The position numbers and the translations under genes are program-made. The notes beneath the pieces were generated by a model that ran no database searches, was not told where the DNA came from, and saw nothing but the letters and a program-made list of their open reading frames with translations. Shown piece after piece: positions 1 through 7,103 of a DNA stretch of 64,000 nt (positions are counted from its first letter, which is position 1; every line of letters starts with the position of its first letter). Source of the DNA: Conexibacter sp. DBS9H8 (GTDB lineage: Bacteria; Actinomycetota; Thermoleophilia; Solirubrobacterales; Solirubrobacteraceae). The DNA lies in assembly GCF_023330685.1 (NCBI RefSeq), contig NZ_CP097128.1, positions 2,356,001-2,420,000 of the forward strand, written 5' to 3'.

Positions 1-1
1 C

Positions 2-241
2 GTGGAGATCGAGGTACAGGGCTGGGATCGGCACCGTCTGCTCGAGGACATGTCCCGCACCTTCGCGGACGCCGGAATCAACATCCTCGACGGCCATATC
101 ACCGTCAACCATCCGATGGTCCGCAACCGGTTCGTCGTCGAGGTCGGTGACACCCGAACCCTCGACCACGCGATCAACCGGCTGCGGAACATCGACGCCG
201 TCTTTGATGCCTTCCGGGTGACCCCCGGCGCCGGGGCCTGA
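2..241 (+). CDS. C-terminal ACT domain of a RelA/SpoT-type (p)ppGpp synthetase/hydrolase (5' truncated)
   Basis: The 79 visible residues have the ACT pattern: a first beta strand ending in G-W-D-R, then H-R-L-L-E-D-M-S, then A-G-I-N-I-L. This is how the C-terminal ACT (RRM-like) domain of long RelA/SpoT proteins reads (usual form: D-R-x-G-L-L-x-D, then x-x-x-N-I). Long Rel proteins end about here, so this is probably the last domain of (p)ppGpp synthetase/hydrolase, which senses amino-acid starvation on the ribosome. The catalytic domains lie outside the window and the reading frame is open at the left edge, so the GTG at base 2 is not the true start. A stand-alone ACT regulator is possible but less likely. 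Confidence 0.7.
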   Translation: MEIEVQGWDRHRLLEDMSRTFADAGINILDGHITVNHPMVRNRFVVEVGDTRTLDHAINRLRNIDAVFDAFRVTPGAGA

Positions 242-307
242 CCCGGACGCCACTCGGCCCCAGCCGGACGCCGACGCCGGGGCGCACGCGAACGCCCGCG
301 AGCCGCC

Positions 308-1825
308 TCAGTCGCCCCGGGCATGATCCCGGGCGGTCCCGGTGCGGCGGTCCCCGCCGCCGGAGCGGTCGACACCGGGCACCGCGAGCCGGGCGATCCG
401 CGTGAGGCGGCTCGCCGGCTCGGGCACCTTGGTGATGACGACCGCCTCACCGGTCTGGAGGTCCTGGATCGTCCCCGCTTCGATCTGGGGTCGGCGCACC
501 GGCCGCACGGTGATCCGCACCTCCCCGGGCGCGGCGAAGCGACCCGCGGGCCGACTCACACTCTCCTCCCAGTGCTCGCGCGTTCCCGTCAGTTCGGCGA
601 CCGCTCGCGCGGACTCCCCGACGTCCTGACGGTGAGCGATCTTGACCGCCGTCGACCCGAGCACCTGGTGACGGAACCCGCGCGCGACCCGGTCCAGGTC
701 GGCGAGCTCCTGGGTCGCGAGGATGACGCTCACCCCGGCGGAGCGTCCACGCGCGATCAGGCCGAGGACCTGATCGCCGCGCAGCCCGGAGAACTCGTCG
801 ATGGCGACCGTCGCGGGCGGGGCCGTGTGCCCGCTCCGCTCGCGCGCGCCAGCGGCGCTGATCAGGTCCTGCAGGGCAAGCGTGCCGACCTGGGCGGCGA
901 GGCCACCGTACGCGCTCGCATTGAGGCTGAAGAGGACGACCACGCCACCGCCGAGGGCGTCACGGAGGTCGATCCCCGCCTGCTCCGGGCCGGGGCTCAA
1001 CAGTGGTCCGAGGTGGGATTCGCTGATCACTGCGAGCCGTGACTGGAGTCCGCGGACGGCGCTGAGCTGATCGGGGGCGAGACTGCGGAGGTAGTCGTCG
1101 ATCTTGGCAGCCCGGTGAGCCGGGAGTCCCCGCGACGCCTCGGCGAGGCGGCGCGGATCGAGGAGTTCGACGACACGCGGTAGCGTTGCGGGCGTGTTCG
1201 GCGCGCTCGCGGCGTGAACCTGGAGGGCGAGCTGCAGGTACCGTTCGGCCGCGCGCAGGTAGTGGGGTTCTGAGAAACGTTCGGTCCCGATCAGGCGGTC
1301 CTTGAGCTCGGTCGGGTTTCCGTGCGCGAGCGGGTTCCAGCGCTCGCTGCCATCGAGGCTCCACACCCGCAGCGACCGCCCGGCGGCGCGAGCGGACGCT
1401 GACAGCGTGCCGGCGAGCTCACCAGACCCCTTGAGATCGATCGCGACGACCCCCCGGCCGGCGTGAATCTGCTGGGTGAGGATCGTCGTCAGCGTCGTCG
1501 ACTTTCCCGACCCGCTCGCGCCGAGGATGAGCGCGTGGGCACCGAGCTGGGCCTCCTCAAGGGTGACGGGCTCACCCCACCCGTCGGCACCGAGCGTGAC
1601 GCGCGTCCCACGCGTGTCTGGGCTGAGCGCTCGGCCCCCGATGGCCCGTTCCCGGGCGGCCCGAGCGACCCAGGCGACCGACACGATTCCGGCGAGAAGC
1701 GCAAGCGACACCGGGGTCGGGAACGCAGCGATGACGAGCACCGGCGCCAACCAGCGCAGCCACGGTCGCCGGGGCCGGGTCGGGTCGGAACCTGCCCGGA
1801 GCCGGAGGCGCTCGCGGTCGGTCAT
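308..1825 (-). CDS. TraD/VirD4-like coupling ATPase (type IV secretion / TraM-recognition family)
   Basis: This 505-residue protein has a hydrophobic hairpin at about residues 24-55, then a P-loop G-A-S-G-S-G-K-S-T at 102-110 and a Walker B strand ending A-I-D-E-F. The C-terminal half has the TraM-recognition style (A-R-G-R-S-A-G-V-S-V-I-L-A-T-Q-E). Such inner-membrane hexameric ATPases feed DNA-protein complexes into conjugative type IV secretion channels. The open frame continues upstream to 2206, but the ATG at 1825 overlaps the stop of the upstream gene by 4 nt (ATGA), and the extension is Arg/Pro-rich shadow sequence, so I start at 1825. No relaxase, integrase or other T4SS gene is visible nearby, so it may be an element remnant or an orphan DNA-pumping ATPase. 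Confidence 0.75.
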   Translation of the reverse strand: MTDRERLRLRAGSDPTRPRRPWLRWLAPVLVIAAFPTPVSLALLAGIVSVAWVARAARERAIGGRALSPDTRGTRVTLGADGWGEPVTLEEAQLGAHALILGASGSGKSTTLTTILTQQIHAGRGVVAIDLKGSGELAGTLSASARAAGRSLRVWSLDGSERWNPLAHGNPTELKDRLIGTERFSEPHYLRAAERYLQLALQVHAASAPNTPATLPRVVELLDPRRLAEASRGLPAHRAAKIDDYLRSLAPDQLSAVRGLQSRLAVISESHLGPLLSPGPEQAGIDLRDALGGGVVVLFSLNASAYGGLAAQVGTLALQDLISAAGARERSGHTAPPATVAIDEFSGLRGDQVLGLIARGRSAGVSVILATQELADLDRVARGFRHQVLGSTAVKIAHRQDVGESARAVAELTGTREHWEESVSRPAGRFAAPGEVRITVRPVRRPQIEAGTIQDLQTGEAVVITKVPEPASRLTRIARLAVPGVDRSGGGDRRTGTARDHARGD

Positions 1826-2673
1826 CGTGCCCGCTCCGTCTCGCGGGGAGCTCGGGCGCGAGCCGGCGGCCGTCCACGGCCGTCGTTCGGGTCGACGCCC
1901 CCAATGCCGGCTCGCCCGATCCGCCGGACGCTGACACGATCGGCGATGCCCGCCCGGGCGGCGGCGGCGGCGACCTGGTCCCCGATCCGCGGGTCGGCGA
2001 CGAGGTAGAGGACCCGGTGCACGCGACGGTCCGACGCGTAGGCGCCGACCACCCGGTCGAGGCGGCGGCGCCCCTTGCTCGAGAGCTCGAGCTCGAGAGC
2101 GACCCGGCGGCCATCGCGGGTGCTCAGCATCAGGTCGGGGTAATGCCGCTCTGGCCGTCCCAAGGACGTGTAGGTCCCCAGGCCGACCCCCTCCCGTTCC
2201 GCCCACAGGACCGGGCCGGCACGCTCCGTCGACGCCCGGCGGTCGAGCCGGGCGTCGTGCGAGCGCATCGCCCGCTCGGTCTCAAGTTCGCCGAGCGGCC
2301 CGAAGGCGCCCTCGCGGGCAGCCGTCCACAGCCAGGTGACGCCGACGTCATGGCGATACTCGTCGAGCTTGAGCCCGGGTGGGCCGAGCGGGCTGTCGAT
2401 CGCGCGGAGCCCGGCGGCGGTGATCCGCATCATTGCTGAGCCTCGGCTGAAGACCCGGCGTCGCTCGAGCAGCCGGGCCTGCTCGAGGCGCCGGATTCGT
2501 CGGGTGGCAGCCGCCGGGCCCACGCCGAGCCAGCGGGCGGCCTGCTCTGGCACGGCGACGCGGTGCTCGGCGAGGGCGGCAAGCAGGTGGAGGTCCGTTG
2601 GGCTGGGCGGGGAACCCGCCTGGGGGGTGGCGGTGGGAGACGGGAAAGGGGAAAGGGTGGGGGAAGCGGACAC
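1822..2673 (-). CDS. Replication-relaxation family protein (winged-helix DNA-binding)
   Basis: A winged-helix N-terminal region (L-L-A-A-L-A-E-H-R-V-A-V then A-A-R-W-L-G-V and R-R-I-R-R-L-E-Q-A-R-L-L) is followed by a restriction-endonuclease-like fold region with Y-P-D-L-M-L-S and a V-A-L-E-L-E-L-S-S-K-G strand. This is the arrangement of replication-relaxation (MobC-like) proteins found on actinobacterial conjugative or integrative elements. It is translationally coupled to the downstream coupling ATPase (4-nt ATGA overlap), so the two probably act together on DNA. The start is uncertain: the open frame reaches 2901, but that would overlap the upstream lipid kinase. I chose the GTG at 2673, with TTG at 2679 as an alternative; neither has a convincing ribosome-binding site. 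Confidence 0.65.
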   Translation of the reverse strand: MSASPTLSPFPSPTATPQAGSPPSPTDLHLLAALAEHRVAVPEQAARWLGVGPAAATRRIRRLEQARLLERRRVFSRGSAMMRITAAGLRAIDSPLGPPGLKLDEYRHDVGVTWLWTAAREGAFGPLGELETERAMRSHDARLDRRASTERAGPVLWAEREGVGLGTYTSLGRPERHYPDLMLSTRDGRRVALELELSSKGRRRLDRVVGAYASDRRVHRVLYLVADPRIGDQVAAAAARAGIADRVSVRRIGRAGIGGVDPNDGRGRPPARARAPRETERAR

Positions 2674-2758
2674 CGACAACAGAGGGCTCGCACACCCGCT
2701 TTTCCCCCTCCCGGCCTCAGCGGTTTCTGCCGCTCGGTGCGGAGAAGCGGGCCGGAGC

Positions 2759-3781
2759 TCAGGCGAGGACGGTGAGCGCGCCGGCGGCGACGGTGAAGAC
2801 CGCTTCGTCGGCGGTACCGATGTAGTCCCCGTCCACCTGGATCGGCAGCGCCCGGCCGTCCTGGCTGGCGACGGTGAGGCGGCTGATCCCCGCGAAGGCA
2901 TCGACCTGGCGGTGAGCCCCGACCTGGGCGGTCGCCGACAGGATCCGCCAGCTCACCGTCGGCACCTCGACCGGGGTCGTCCGCTTCAGCACCACCCCGG
3001 CGAGATCTCCGCTGTCGAGCGTGGCGCCGGGCGCGAGCTCGATCGGTCGGCGGCCGAAATAGGTGTAGGGCGTCCCATTCTGGACGATCGTTGTCACCCC
3101 GGCGACCGCGTGGGGCAGACGGGCGTCAGCGGCGGCGCCGGGACCGAGGGCGTCGAAGGTGACCGTCATCCGTGGCGGGCGGCGCAGGTAGCGGCGCAGA
3201 AACGTCGACGTCGCGACGGTCGCGTAGTAGTACTCGCCCCAGCGGCTCTTGAGCCGGGGGTGGGCGTCGACCTGCTCGACGACCGAGGCATCGAGACCGA
3301 CGCCGGCGTTGATCACGAAGTAGCGGTCGTTGACCCGTCCGAGATCGACCCGCCGCGGGTGCCAGTCGTCGGCAAGGCCGAGCAGATGCTCGGTCGCGTC
3401 GACGACGTCGGCGGGAATCCCGAGGGCACGGCAGTAGACGTTGACCCGGCCGCCGGGCAGGCAGGTGAGCGGGACTCCCGATCCAGCGAGCCCGTTGGCT
3501 GCCTCATTGACGGTGCCATCCCCCCCGAAGGCGACGACGAGGTCATAGCCAGCGCGAGCCGCCTCGCGGCACAGCTCGGTCGCGTGCAGGCGCCGCTCCG
3601 TGTCGACGGCATCGACCTGGTAGGAGCCCCGCAACGCGTAGACGACGAGGTTGCGGAGCCGGTCCGACACCGTGGTCGCATACGGGTTGACGATCACGAG
3701 CAGCCGCTTGGGGGGCGCGTCGGTCGAGCGGACAAGCGGGACGGGGACCTGCTCGGGGCTGTCGGTCACCGCCGGGGCCAT
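2759..3781 (-). CDS. Diacylglycerol/sphingosine kinase-like lipid kinase (DAGK catalytic domain)
   Basis: The 340-residue protein begins its catalytic domain at about residue 26 (L-L-V-I-V-N-P-Y-A) and carries the nucleotide-binding signature F-G-G-D-G-T-V-N-E-A at 85-94, as in DagK/YegS/LCB5-type kinases that phosphorylate lipid hydroxyls with ATP at the membrane. The second family motif, usually P-G-G-T-x-N-D, reads P-G-G-R-V-N-V-Y, a variant that leaves the exact lipid substrate open. A longer frame to 4198 runs through the SAM riboswitch and is rejected. The ATG at 3781 lies 10 nt after a TAGCCT hexamer on the same strand, which supports that start and a leaderless transcript. Confidence 0.85.
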   Translation of the reverse strand: MAPAVTDSPEQVPVPLVRSTDAPPKRLLVIVNPYATTVSDRLRNLVVYALRGSYQVDAVDTERRLHATELCREAARAGYDLVVAFGGDGTVNEAANGLAGSGVPLTCLPGGRVNVYCRALGIPADVVDATEHLLGLADDWHPRRVDLGRVNDRYFVINAGVGLDASVVEQVDAHPRLKSRWGEYYYATVATSTFLRRYLRRPPRMTVTFDALGPGAAADARLPHAVAGVTTIVQNGTPYTYFGRRPIELAPGATLDSGDLAGVVLKRTTPVEVPTVSWRILSATAQVGAHRQVDAFAGISRLTVASQDGRALPIQVDGDYIGTADEAVFTVAAGALTVLA

Positions 3782-3791
3782 CGCTGAGAGC

Positions 3792-3797
3792 AGGCTA
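3792..3797 (-). promoter_or_regulatory. -10 hexamer TAGCCT of the lipid kinase gene
   Basis: TAGCCT on the minus strand ends 10 nt before the ATG at 3781, with no Shine-Dalgarno sequence between. It fits the TAnnnT pattern that recurs before other operon-head genes of this window and suggests a leaderless or nearly leaderless mRNA. Confidence 0.45.
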
Positions 3798-3855
3798 CAG
3801 GGCAGCGCCGGCGGGCGGAGGTCGGCGCCCGCCGGCGAGCGCGCACAGGGCGTGA

Positions 3856-3861
3856 TACGCT
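3856..3861 (+). promoter_or_regulatory. Putative -10 hexamer TACGCT for the SAM riboswitch transcript
   Basis: TACGCT (TAnnnT pattern) lies about 18 nt before the 5' strand of riboswitch helix P1, so transcription would begin around 3869 and include the whole aptamer. No clear -35 element is seen. Confidence 0.35.
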
Positions 3862-3878
3862 CACCGGCACATAGCAGT

Positions 3879-3986
3879 ACGCATCCAGAGGGGTGGAGGG
3901 ATATGGCCCTACGAAACCCCGGCAACCGGCCGCAAGGACACGGTGCCAATTCCATCAGGCTCCTACAACAAGCCTGGGAGATGTGG
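3879..3986 (+). promoter_or_regulatory. SAM-I (S-box) riboswitch
   Basis: The conserved S-box blocks occur in order: C-A-T-C-C-A-G-A-G after the P1 5' strand, G-G-T-G-G-A-G-G-G-A, G-G-C-C-C, G-A-A-A-C-C-C-C-G-G-C-A-A-C-C, G-G-T-G-C-C-A-A-T-T-C-C and a closing G-A-T-G. P1 pairs 3880-3885 with 3980-3985; P3 pairs ACCG 3925-3928 with CGGT 3941-3944; P4 is a perfect six-pair stem, 3956-3961 with 3971-3976. This is the S-adenosylmethionine aptamer, normally found upstream of methionine/sulfur genes. Here it controls the threonine synthase-like gene and the CysO-like carrier. No poly-T terminator follows, so control is probably at translation (see 3987-4032). Confidence 0.92.
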
Positions 3987-4032
3987 GGAGGGCGGGCTGA
4001 GATGCCTCCGACCAGATCGTCCCGGCGGAGGT
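3987..4032 (+). promoter_or_regulatory. Riboswitch expression platform: anti-Shine-Dalgarno switch
   Basis: The segment 4004-4010 (gcctccg) can pair with 4026-4032 (cggaggt), which contains the ribosome-binding GGAGG at 4027-4031, seven nt before the ATG at 4039. The same cctcc (4005-4009) can instead pair with ggagg at 3987-3991, just after P1. Two mutually exclusive hairpins of this kind are the classic layout of a translational switch. Which one forms with SAM bound is inferred (sequestered Shine-Dalgarno = off). Confidence 0.7.
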
Positions 4033-4038
4033 CCACAT

Positions 4039-5310
4039 ATGCCGCCCGTTTCACTTCGCTGCAAGGAATGCCAGACCGAGTATGCGCTCGACGCACGCTA
4101 TGTCTGTGAGCGGTGCTTCGGCCCGCTCGAGGTCGCCTACGCTCCGGCGAACCCGGCTGACGCTGGGGAGCTGAAGCGCCGGATCCAGGCGGGCCCACAC
4201 TCGATCTGGCGCTACGGCGACTTCCTGCCCACCGACGGCCGCGGTTACCCGCTTCCCGCCGGATGGACCCCGCTGATCCGCGCCGACCGGCTCGCTCGGG
4301 AACTCGGGCTCGCTGAGGTGTGGGTCAAGAACGACGCCGCCAACCCGACGCACTCGTTCAAGGACCGGGTCGTCTCGGTCGCACTCGCCCGGGCGCGGGA
4401 GCTCGGCTTTGAGACGATCGCGTGCGCCTCGACCGGCAATCTCGCCAACGCCGTCGCCGCCCACGCGGCGGCGGCCGGGCTGGAGTCCTACGTGTTCATC
4501 CCCTCTGACCTCGAGGAGCAGAAGATCCTCGCGACCGGGGTGTACGGGACGAACCTCGTCGCCGTCGGGGGCAACTATGACGACGTCAACCGGCTCTGCA
4601 CCGAGCTGTCGGGCGACCACGACTGGGCGTTCGTCAACATCAACATGCGGCCCTACTACGCGGAGGGGTCCAAGACGCTCGCCTTCGAGATCGCAGAACA
4701 GCTCAACTTCGAGCTGCCCGACCGGATCGTCGCCCCGATCGCCTCCGGATCGCTGTTCACCAAGATCGCCCGTGGGTTCACTGAGTGGATCGATGCCGGC
4801 CTGCTCGAGGGCGAGCTGCCGATCTTCAACGGCGCCCAGGCCGACGGCTGCTCGCCGGTCGCCCAGGCCTTCGCGGCCGGTCTGGACTTCTGCCGGCCGG
4901 TCAAGCCGGACACGATCGCCAAGTCGCTGGCGATCGGCAACCCGGCGGACGGCCCCTACGCGCTCGACCTGGCCCGCGCCAGCGGCGGTCGGATCGACTC
5001 GGTCAGTGACGAGGAGATCCGCGCCGGCATCCGGCTCCTGGCCCAGACGACCGGGGTGTTCACCGAGACGGCCGGGGGGGTCACGACCGCGGTGCTCGCC
5101 AAGCTCGCCGCCCGCGGCGAGATCGGTCCGGATGAGCGGGTCGTGATCGTCATCACCGGGGAGGGCCTGAAGACGCTCGACGCCGTCCGCGGGACCTTCT
5201 CGGCCTGGCAGATCGACGCCTCCGTCGCCGCCTTTGAGGCCGCGGCGGCCGAGCGGGCCGGGGCCGTCGGACCGGTCGGGGTCAGCGCGCGAACCGGGGC
5301 GGTCCACTGA
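4039..5310 (+). CDS. thrC: Threonine synthase-like PLP enzyme under SAM riboswitch control
   Basis: The 423-residue protein has an N-terminal zinc-ribbon-like region (Cys8, Cys11, Cys23, Cys26), then the fold-type II PLP site N-P-T-H-S-F-K-D-R with Lys108 as Schiff-base lysine, the phosphate-binding A-S-T-G-N-L-A-N-A, and a C-terminal V-I-T-G-E-G-L-K. This is the threonine synthase family, acting on O-phospho-L-homoserine. The ATG at 4039 follows GGAGG by 7 nt; a frame opening at 3943 lies inside the riboswitch and is rejected. A SAM riboswitch upstream and a thiocarboxylate-type carrier one nt downstream are unexpected for a pure threonine enzyme and raise the possibility of sulfur transfer to O-phosphohomoserine (homocysteine synthesis). 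Only the family is certain. Confidence 0.9.
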   Translation: MPPVSLRCKECQTEYALDARYVCERCFGPLEVAYAPANPADAGELKRRIQAGPHSIWRYGDFLPTDGRGYPLPAGWTPLIRADRLARELGLAEVWVKNDAANPTHSFKDRVVSVALARARELGFETIACASTGNLANAVAAHAAAAGLESYVFIPSDLEEQKILATGVYGTNLVAVGGNYDDVNRLCTELSGDHDWAFVNINMRPYYAEGSKTLAFEIAEQLNFELPDRIVAPIASGSLFTKIARGFTEWIDAGLLEGELPIFNGAQADGCSPVAQAFAAGLDFCRPVKPDTIAKSLAIGNPADGPYALDLARASGGRIDSVSDEEIRAGIRLLAQTTGVFTETAGGVTTAVLAKLAARGEIGPDERVVIVITGEGLKTLDAVRGTFSAWQIDASVAAFEAAAAERAGAVGPVGVSARTGAVH

Positions 5311-5311
5311 C

Positions 5312-5584
5312 ATGGCGGTGACGGTGAAGATCCCAGCCCAGCTGCGCAATGTCACCGACGGTGCGGCGACCGTCAGCGTCGAGGCGACAACCGTCGCGGA
5401 GGTCCTCGACGCGCTGTTTGCCCGCTTCGGCGAACTGCGGGCACGGATCAGCGACGACACCGGCCTGCGCCGGTTCGTCAACGTCTACGTGGCCGGGGAG
5501 GACATCCGCTTCCTCGCCGGCCTCGACACGCCCGTCGGCGACGGGGCTCAGGTGACGATCCTCCCCGCGGTCGCCGGCGGCTGA
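5312..5584 (+). CDS. cysO: CysO-like sulfur carrier protein (ThiS/MoaD ubiquitin-fold)
   Basis: The 90-residue protein has a beta-grasp layout, the conserved R-F-V-N-V-Y-V-A-G-E-D-I-R-F segment, and ends V-T-I-L-P-A-V-A-G-G. The last ten residues match what I recall of the Mycobacterium tuberculosis CysO terminus. In CysO the terminal Gly-Gly is adenylated, converted to a thiocarboxylate, and the sulfur is delivered to CysM. Here no cysM or Mec+ protease gene is adjacent; instead the carrier starts one nt after the thrC stop and must share its SAM-controlled transcript. Its likely partner is therefore the ThrC-like enzyme. The ATG at 5312 is preferred to an upstream in-frame opening inside thrC. 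Confidence 0.85.
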   Translation: MAVTVKIPAQLRNVTDGAATVSVEATTVAEVLDALFARFGELRARISDDTGLRRFVNVYVAGEDIRFLAGLDTPVGDGAQVTILPAVAGG

Positions 5585-5595
5585 CGCCGCCGCTG

Positions 5596-5623
5596 CGCCC
5601 GCCTGGGGCGAGCCAGGCGGGCG
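5596..5623 (+). terminator. Terminator hairpin after thrC-cysO
   Basis: A perfect 11-bp inverted repeat (5596-5606 with 5613-5623, loop of six) lies 12 nt after the cysO stop. There is no T tract, as in many GC-rich actinobacterial hairpin terminators. Confidence 0.65.
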
Positions 5624-5630
5624 GAGGCGG

Positions 5631-5654
5631 GTTACGCGGGCGCGCGCTGGGTAG
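5631..5654 (+). promoter_or_regulatory. Possible SigB/SigF-type stress promoter of dps
   Basis: GTTA (5631-5634), a 14-nt spacer and GGGTAG (5649-5654) resemble the actinobacterial SigB/SigF consensus (GTTT, 14-16 nt, GGGTAT). It is positioned to drive dps, a gene known to be under such sigma factors in other actinobacteria. Two bases deviate, so this is tentative. Confidence 0.4.
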
Positions 5655-5695
5655 GAAAGGAAAGAGTTACCGACCCCTTCTTGAGGAGGATCCCC

Positions 5696-6166
5696 ATGGC
5701 GCTAGAGACACCGTCCGCCCCGATCACCGCGTCCGAGCCCCTCGCGCGCGCGCTGCAGCAGACCCTCGTCGATCAGGTCGCCCTCCACCTTCAGGCCAAG
5801 CAGGCCCACTGGAACCTCATCGGCCCCGGCTTTCGCGAAATCCATCTCCAGCTCGATGAGATCACCGCCGAGGCACGCGACGCGGCCGACACCGTCGCCG
5901 AGCGACTGCGGGCCCTCGGGCACGTCGCCGACGGTCGTGAGGAGACGGTCGCTGAGACGACTTCACTGCCGCCCTATCCGACCGGGGAGCAGAGCGTGCA
6001 CGACACCGTCGCGTTGATCGAGGAGCGCATCGGCGCCGCAGGGAAGGCGATCCGCTCCCACCACGACATCGTCGACGCGGAGGACCCGGCGAGCGCCGAC
6101 CTCCTGCACGCGATCCTGCTCGCCGCTGAGAAGCAGGCGTGGATGCTGCGCTCGGCGATCCGCTGA
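5696..6166 (+). CDS. dps: Dps-family DNA-binding ferritin
   Basis: This is a 156-residue, four-helix Dps/ferritin-like protein. Helix A contains Q-A-H-W-N-L with the ferroxidase His, and helix B contains H-L-Q-L-D-E-I, giving the His/Asp/Glu residues of the inter-subunit iron site. Dps dodecamers oxidise and store iron with peroxide and shield DNA in stress. The length is typical. The start is the ATG at 5696, five nt after a strong GAGGAGGA (5683-5690). It is a single-gene unit flanked by hairpins on both sides. Confidence 0.92.
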   Translation: MALETPSAPITASEPLARALQQTLVDQVALHLQAKQAHWNLIGPGFREIHLQLDEITAEARDAADTVAERLRALGHVADGREETVAETTSLPPYPTGEQSVHDTVALIEERIGAAGKAIRSHHDIVDAEDPASADLLHAILLAAEKQAWMLRSAIR

Positions 6167-6189
6167 GGCGTACGCACCGCCCGGACGCG

Positions 6190-6210
6190 GGCGGGGCACG
6201 CCGCCCCGCC
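6190..6210. terminator. Bidirectional hairpin between dps and tRNA-Arg
   Basis: A perfect 8-bp stem (6190-6197 with 6203-6210, loop of five) sits between convergent dps and the tRNA gene and could end transcription from either side. It has no T tract. Confidence 0.55.
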
Positions 6211-6214
6211 CCAG

Positions 6215-6287
6215 TGCGCCCGGCAGGATTCGAACCTGCGATCTCCGCCTCCGGAGGGCGGCGCCTTATCCACTGGGCCACGGGCGC
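6215..6287 (-). tRNA. tRNA-Arg (anticodon CCG)
   Basis: On the minus strand a 73-nt cloverleaf folds fully: a 7-bp acceptor stem (6281-6287 with 6216-6222), D arm, a 5-bp anticodon stem CCGCC/GGCGG around loop CTCCGGA (anticodon CCG, reading CGG), a short variable region, and a T arm with TTCGAAT. The discriminator base is A at 6215. The 3' CCA is not encoded. Confidence 0.95.
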
Positions 6288-6404
6288 GTGGCCCAGCACA
6301 GGTTAGCTGGCCCTCTCCCATTCGCGCCCGCTGCAGCGCTCGGGGCCCGGACCATCGGGCCCCCCGAGCCGGCAGGATCGCGACGGTCCGGCTCTCGGCC
6401 CCGG

Positions 6405-7064
6405 TCAGTCCGCCTGGAGGCCGAGCCCGATCGGGCAGGCGACACCGGTCCCGTGAGCGGGGCAGTACCCGTTGGGCACCTTGTGGAGGTACTGCTGGTG
6501 ATAAGCCTCGGCGTAGTAGAAGGGAGCGAGCTCACGGATCTCCGTGGTGATCGCACCGTATCCGGCGGCCAGTAACTGCTGGCCGTAGGCGGCTGCGGAG
6601 GCTTCCGCGGTCTCTCCCTGGCGCTCGTCGGCAACGAAGATCGCCGACCGGTACTGACTGCCGACGTCGTTGCCCTGTCGCATCCCCTGGGTCGGATCGT
6701 GCTCCTCCCAGAAGGTTTTCAGCAGCGTGGCATAGGAGATCCGGGCCGGATCGAACACGACGAGCACCGATTCGGTGTGGCCGGTGCGAGCGCTGCACAC
6801 CTCCTCGTAGCTCGGGTTCGGAGTGAACCCTCCGCTGTAGCCGACTGCGGTCGAGTACACGCCGTCGAGCTGCCAGAAGGTCTTCTCAGCCCCCCAGAAG
6901 CAGCCGAGGGCGAGGACCGCGGTCTCCAGGCCGGCCGGCCACGGGCATCGCAGCGGCGTACCGAGAACCGCGTGTCGGTCGGGGACGGGCATCTCGACGT
7001 CACGGCCCGGCAGCGCATCCGCCGGACCGACCATCACCATCTTGGAGGAGAACAATCCGAGCAT
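6405..7064 (-). CDS. msrA: Peptide methionine sulfoxide reductase MsrA
   Basis: The 219-residue protein has the MsrA active site G-C-F-W-G-A-E-K with nucleophile Cys55, the T-E-S-V family segment ([11 protein letters not shown]) and two late cysteines, Cys201 and Cys210, that can act as resolving residues. It reduces Met-S-sulfoxide in proteins using thioredoxin and repairs oxidative damage in the cytoplasm. It is a stand-alone gene. A TACCCT hexamer ends 6 nt before the ATG, so the mRNA may be leaderless. The N-terminus is about 40 residues longer than the E. coli core domain but has no export signal. Confidence 0.95.
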   Translation of the reverse strand: MLGLFSSKMVMVGPADALPGRDVEMPVPDRHAVLGTPLRCPWPAGLETAVLALGCFWGAEKTFWQLDGVYSTAVGYSGGFTPNPSYEEVCSARTGHTESVLVVFDPARISYATLLKTFWEEHDPTQGMRQGNDVGSQYRSAIFVADERQGETAEASAAAYGQQLLAAGYGAITTEIRELAPFYYAEAYHQQYLHKVPNGYCPAHGTGVACPIGLGLQAD

Positions 7065-7103
7065 GGACCAAGGGTATCCGGGCCGGTGCGGCGGGCGGGT
7101 GGT

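Noticed and set aside
1826-2206. 127-residue N-terminal extension of the coupling ATPase
   Set aside because: It overlaps the replication-relaxation gene and is Arg/Pro-rich; the ATGA junction at 1822-1825 marks the true start.
2715-2735. Weak hairpin after the lipid kinase as a terminator
   Set aside because: The stem has only five base pairs and no T tract, too weak to claim.
3943-4038. Upstream extension of thrC starting at 3943
   Set aside because: This start lies inside conserved riboswitch sequence, whereas ATG 4039 has GGAGG at proper spacing and gives the usual N-terminus.
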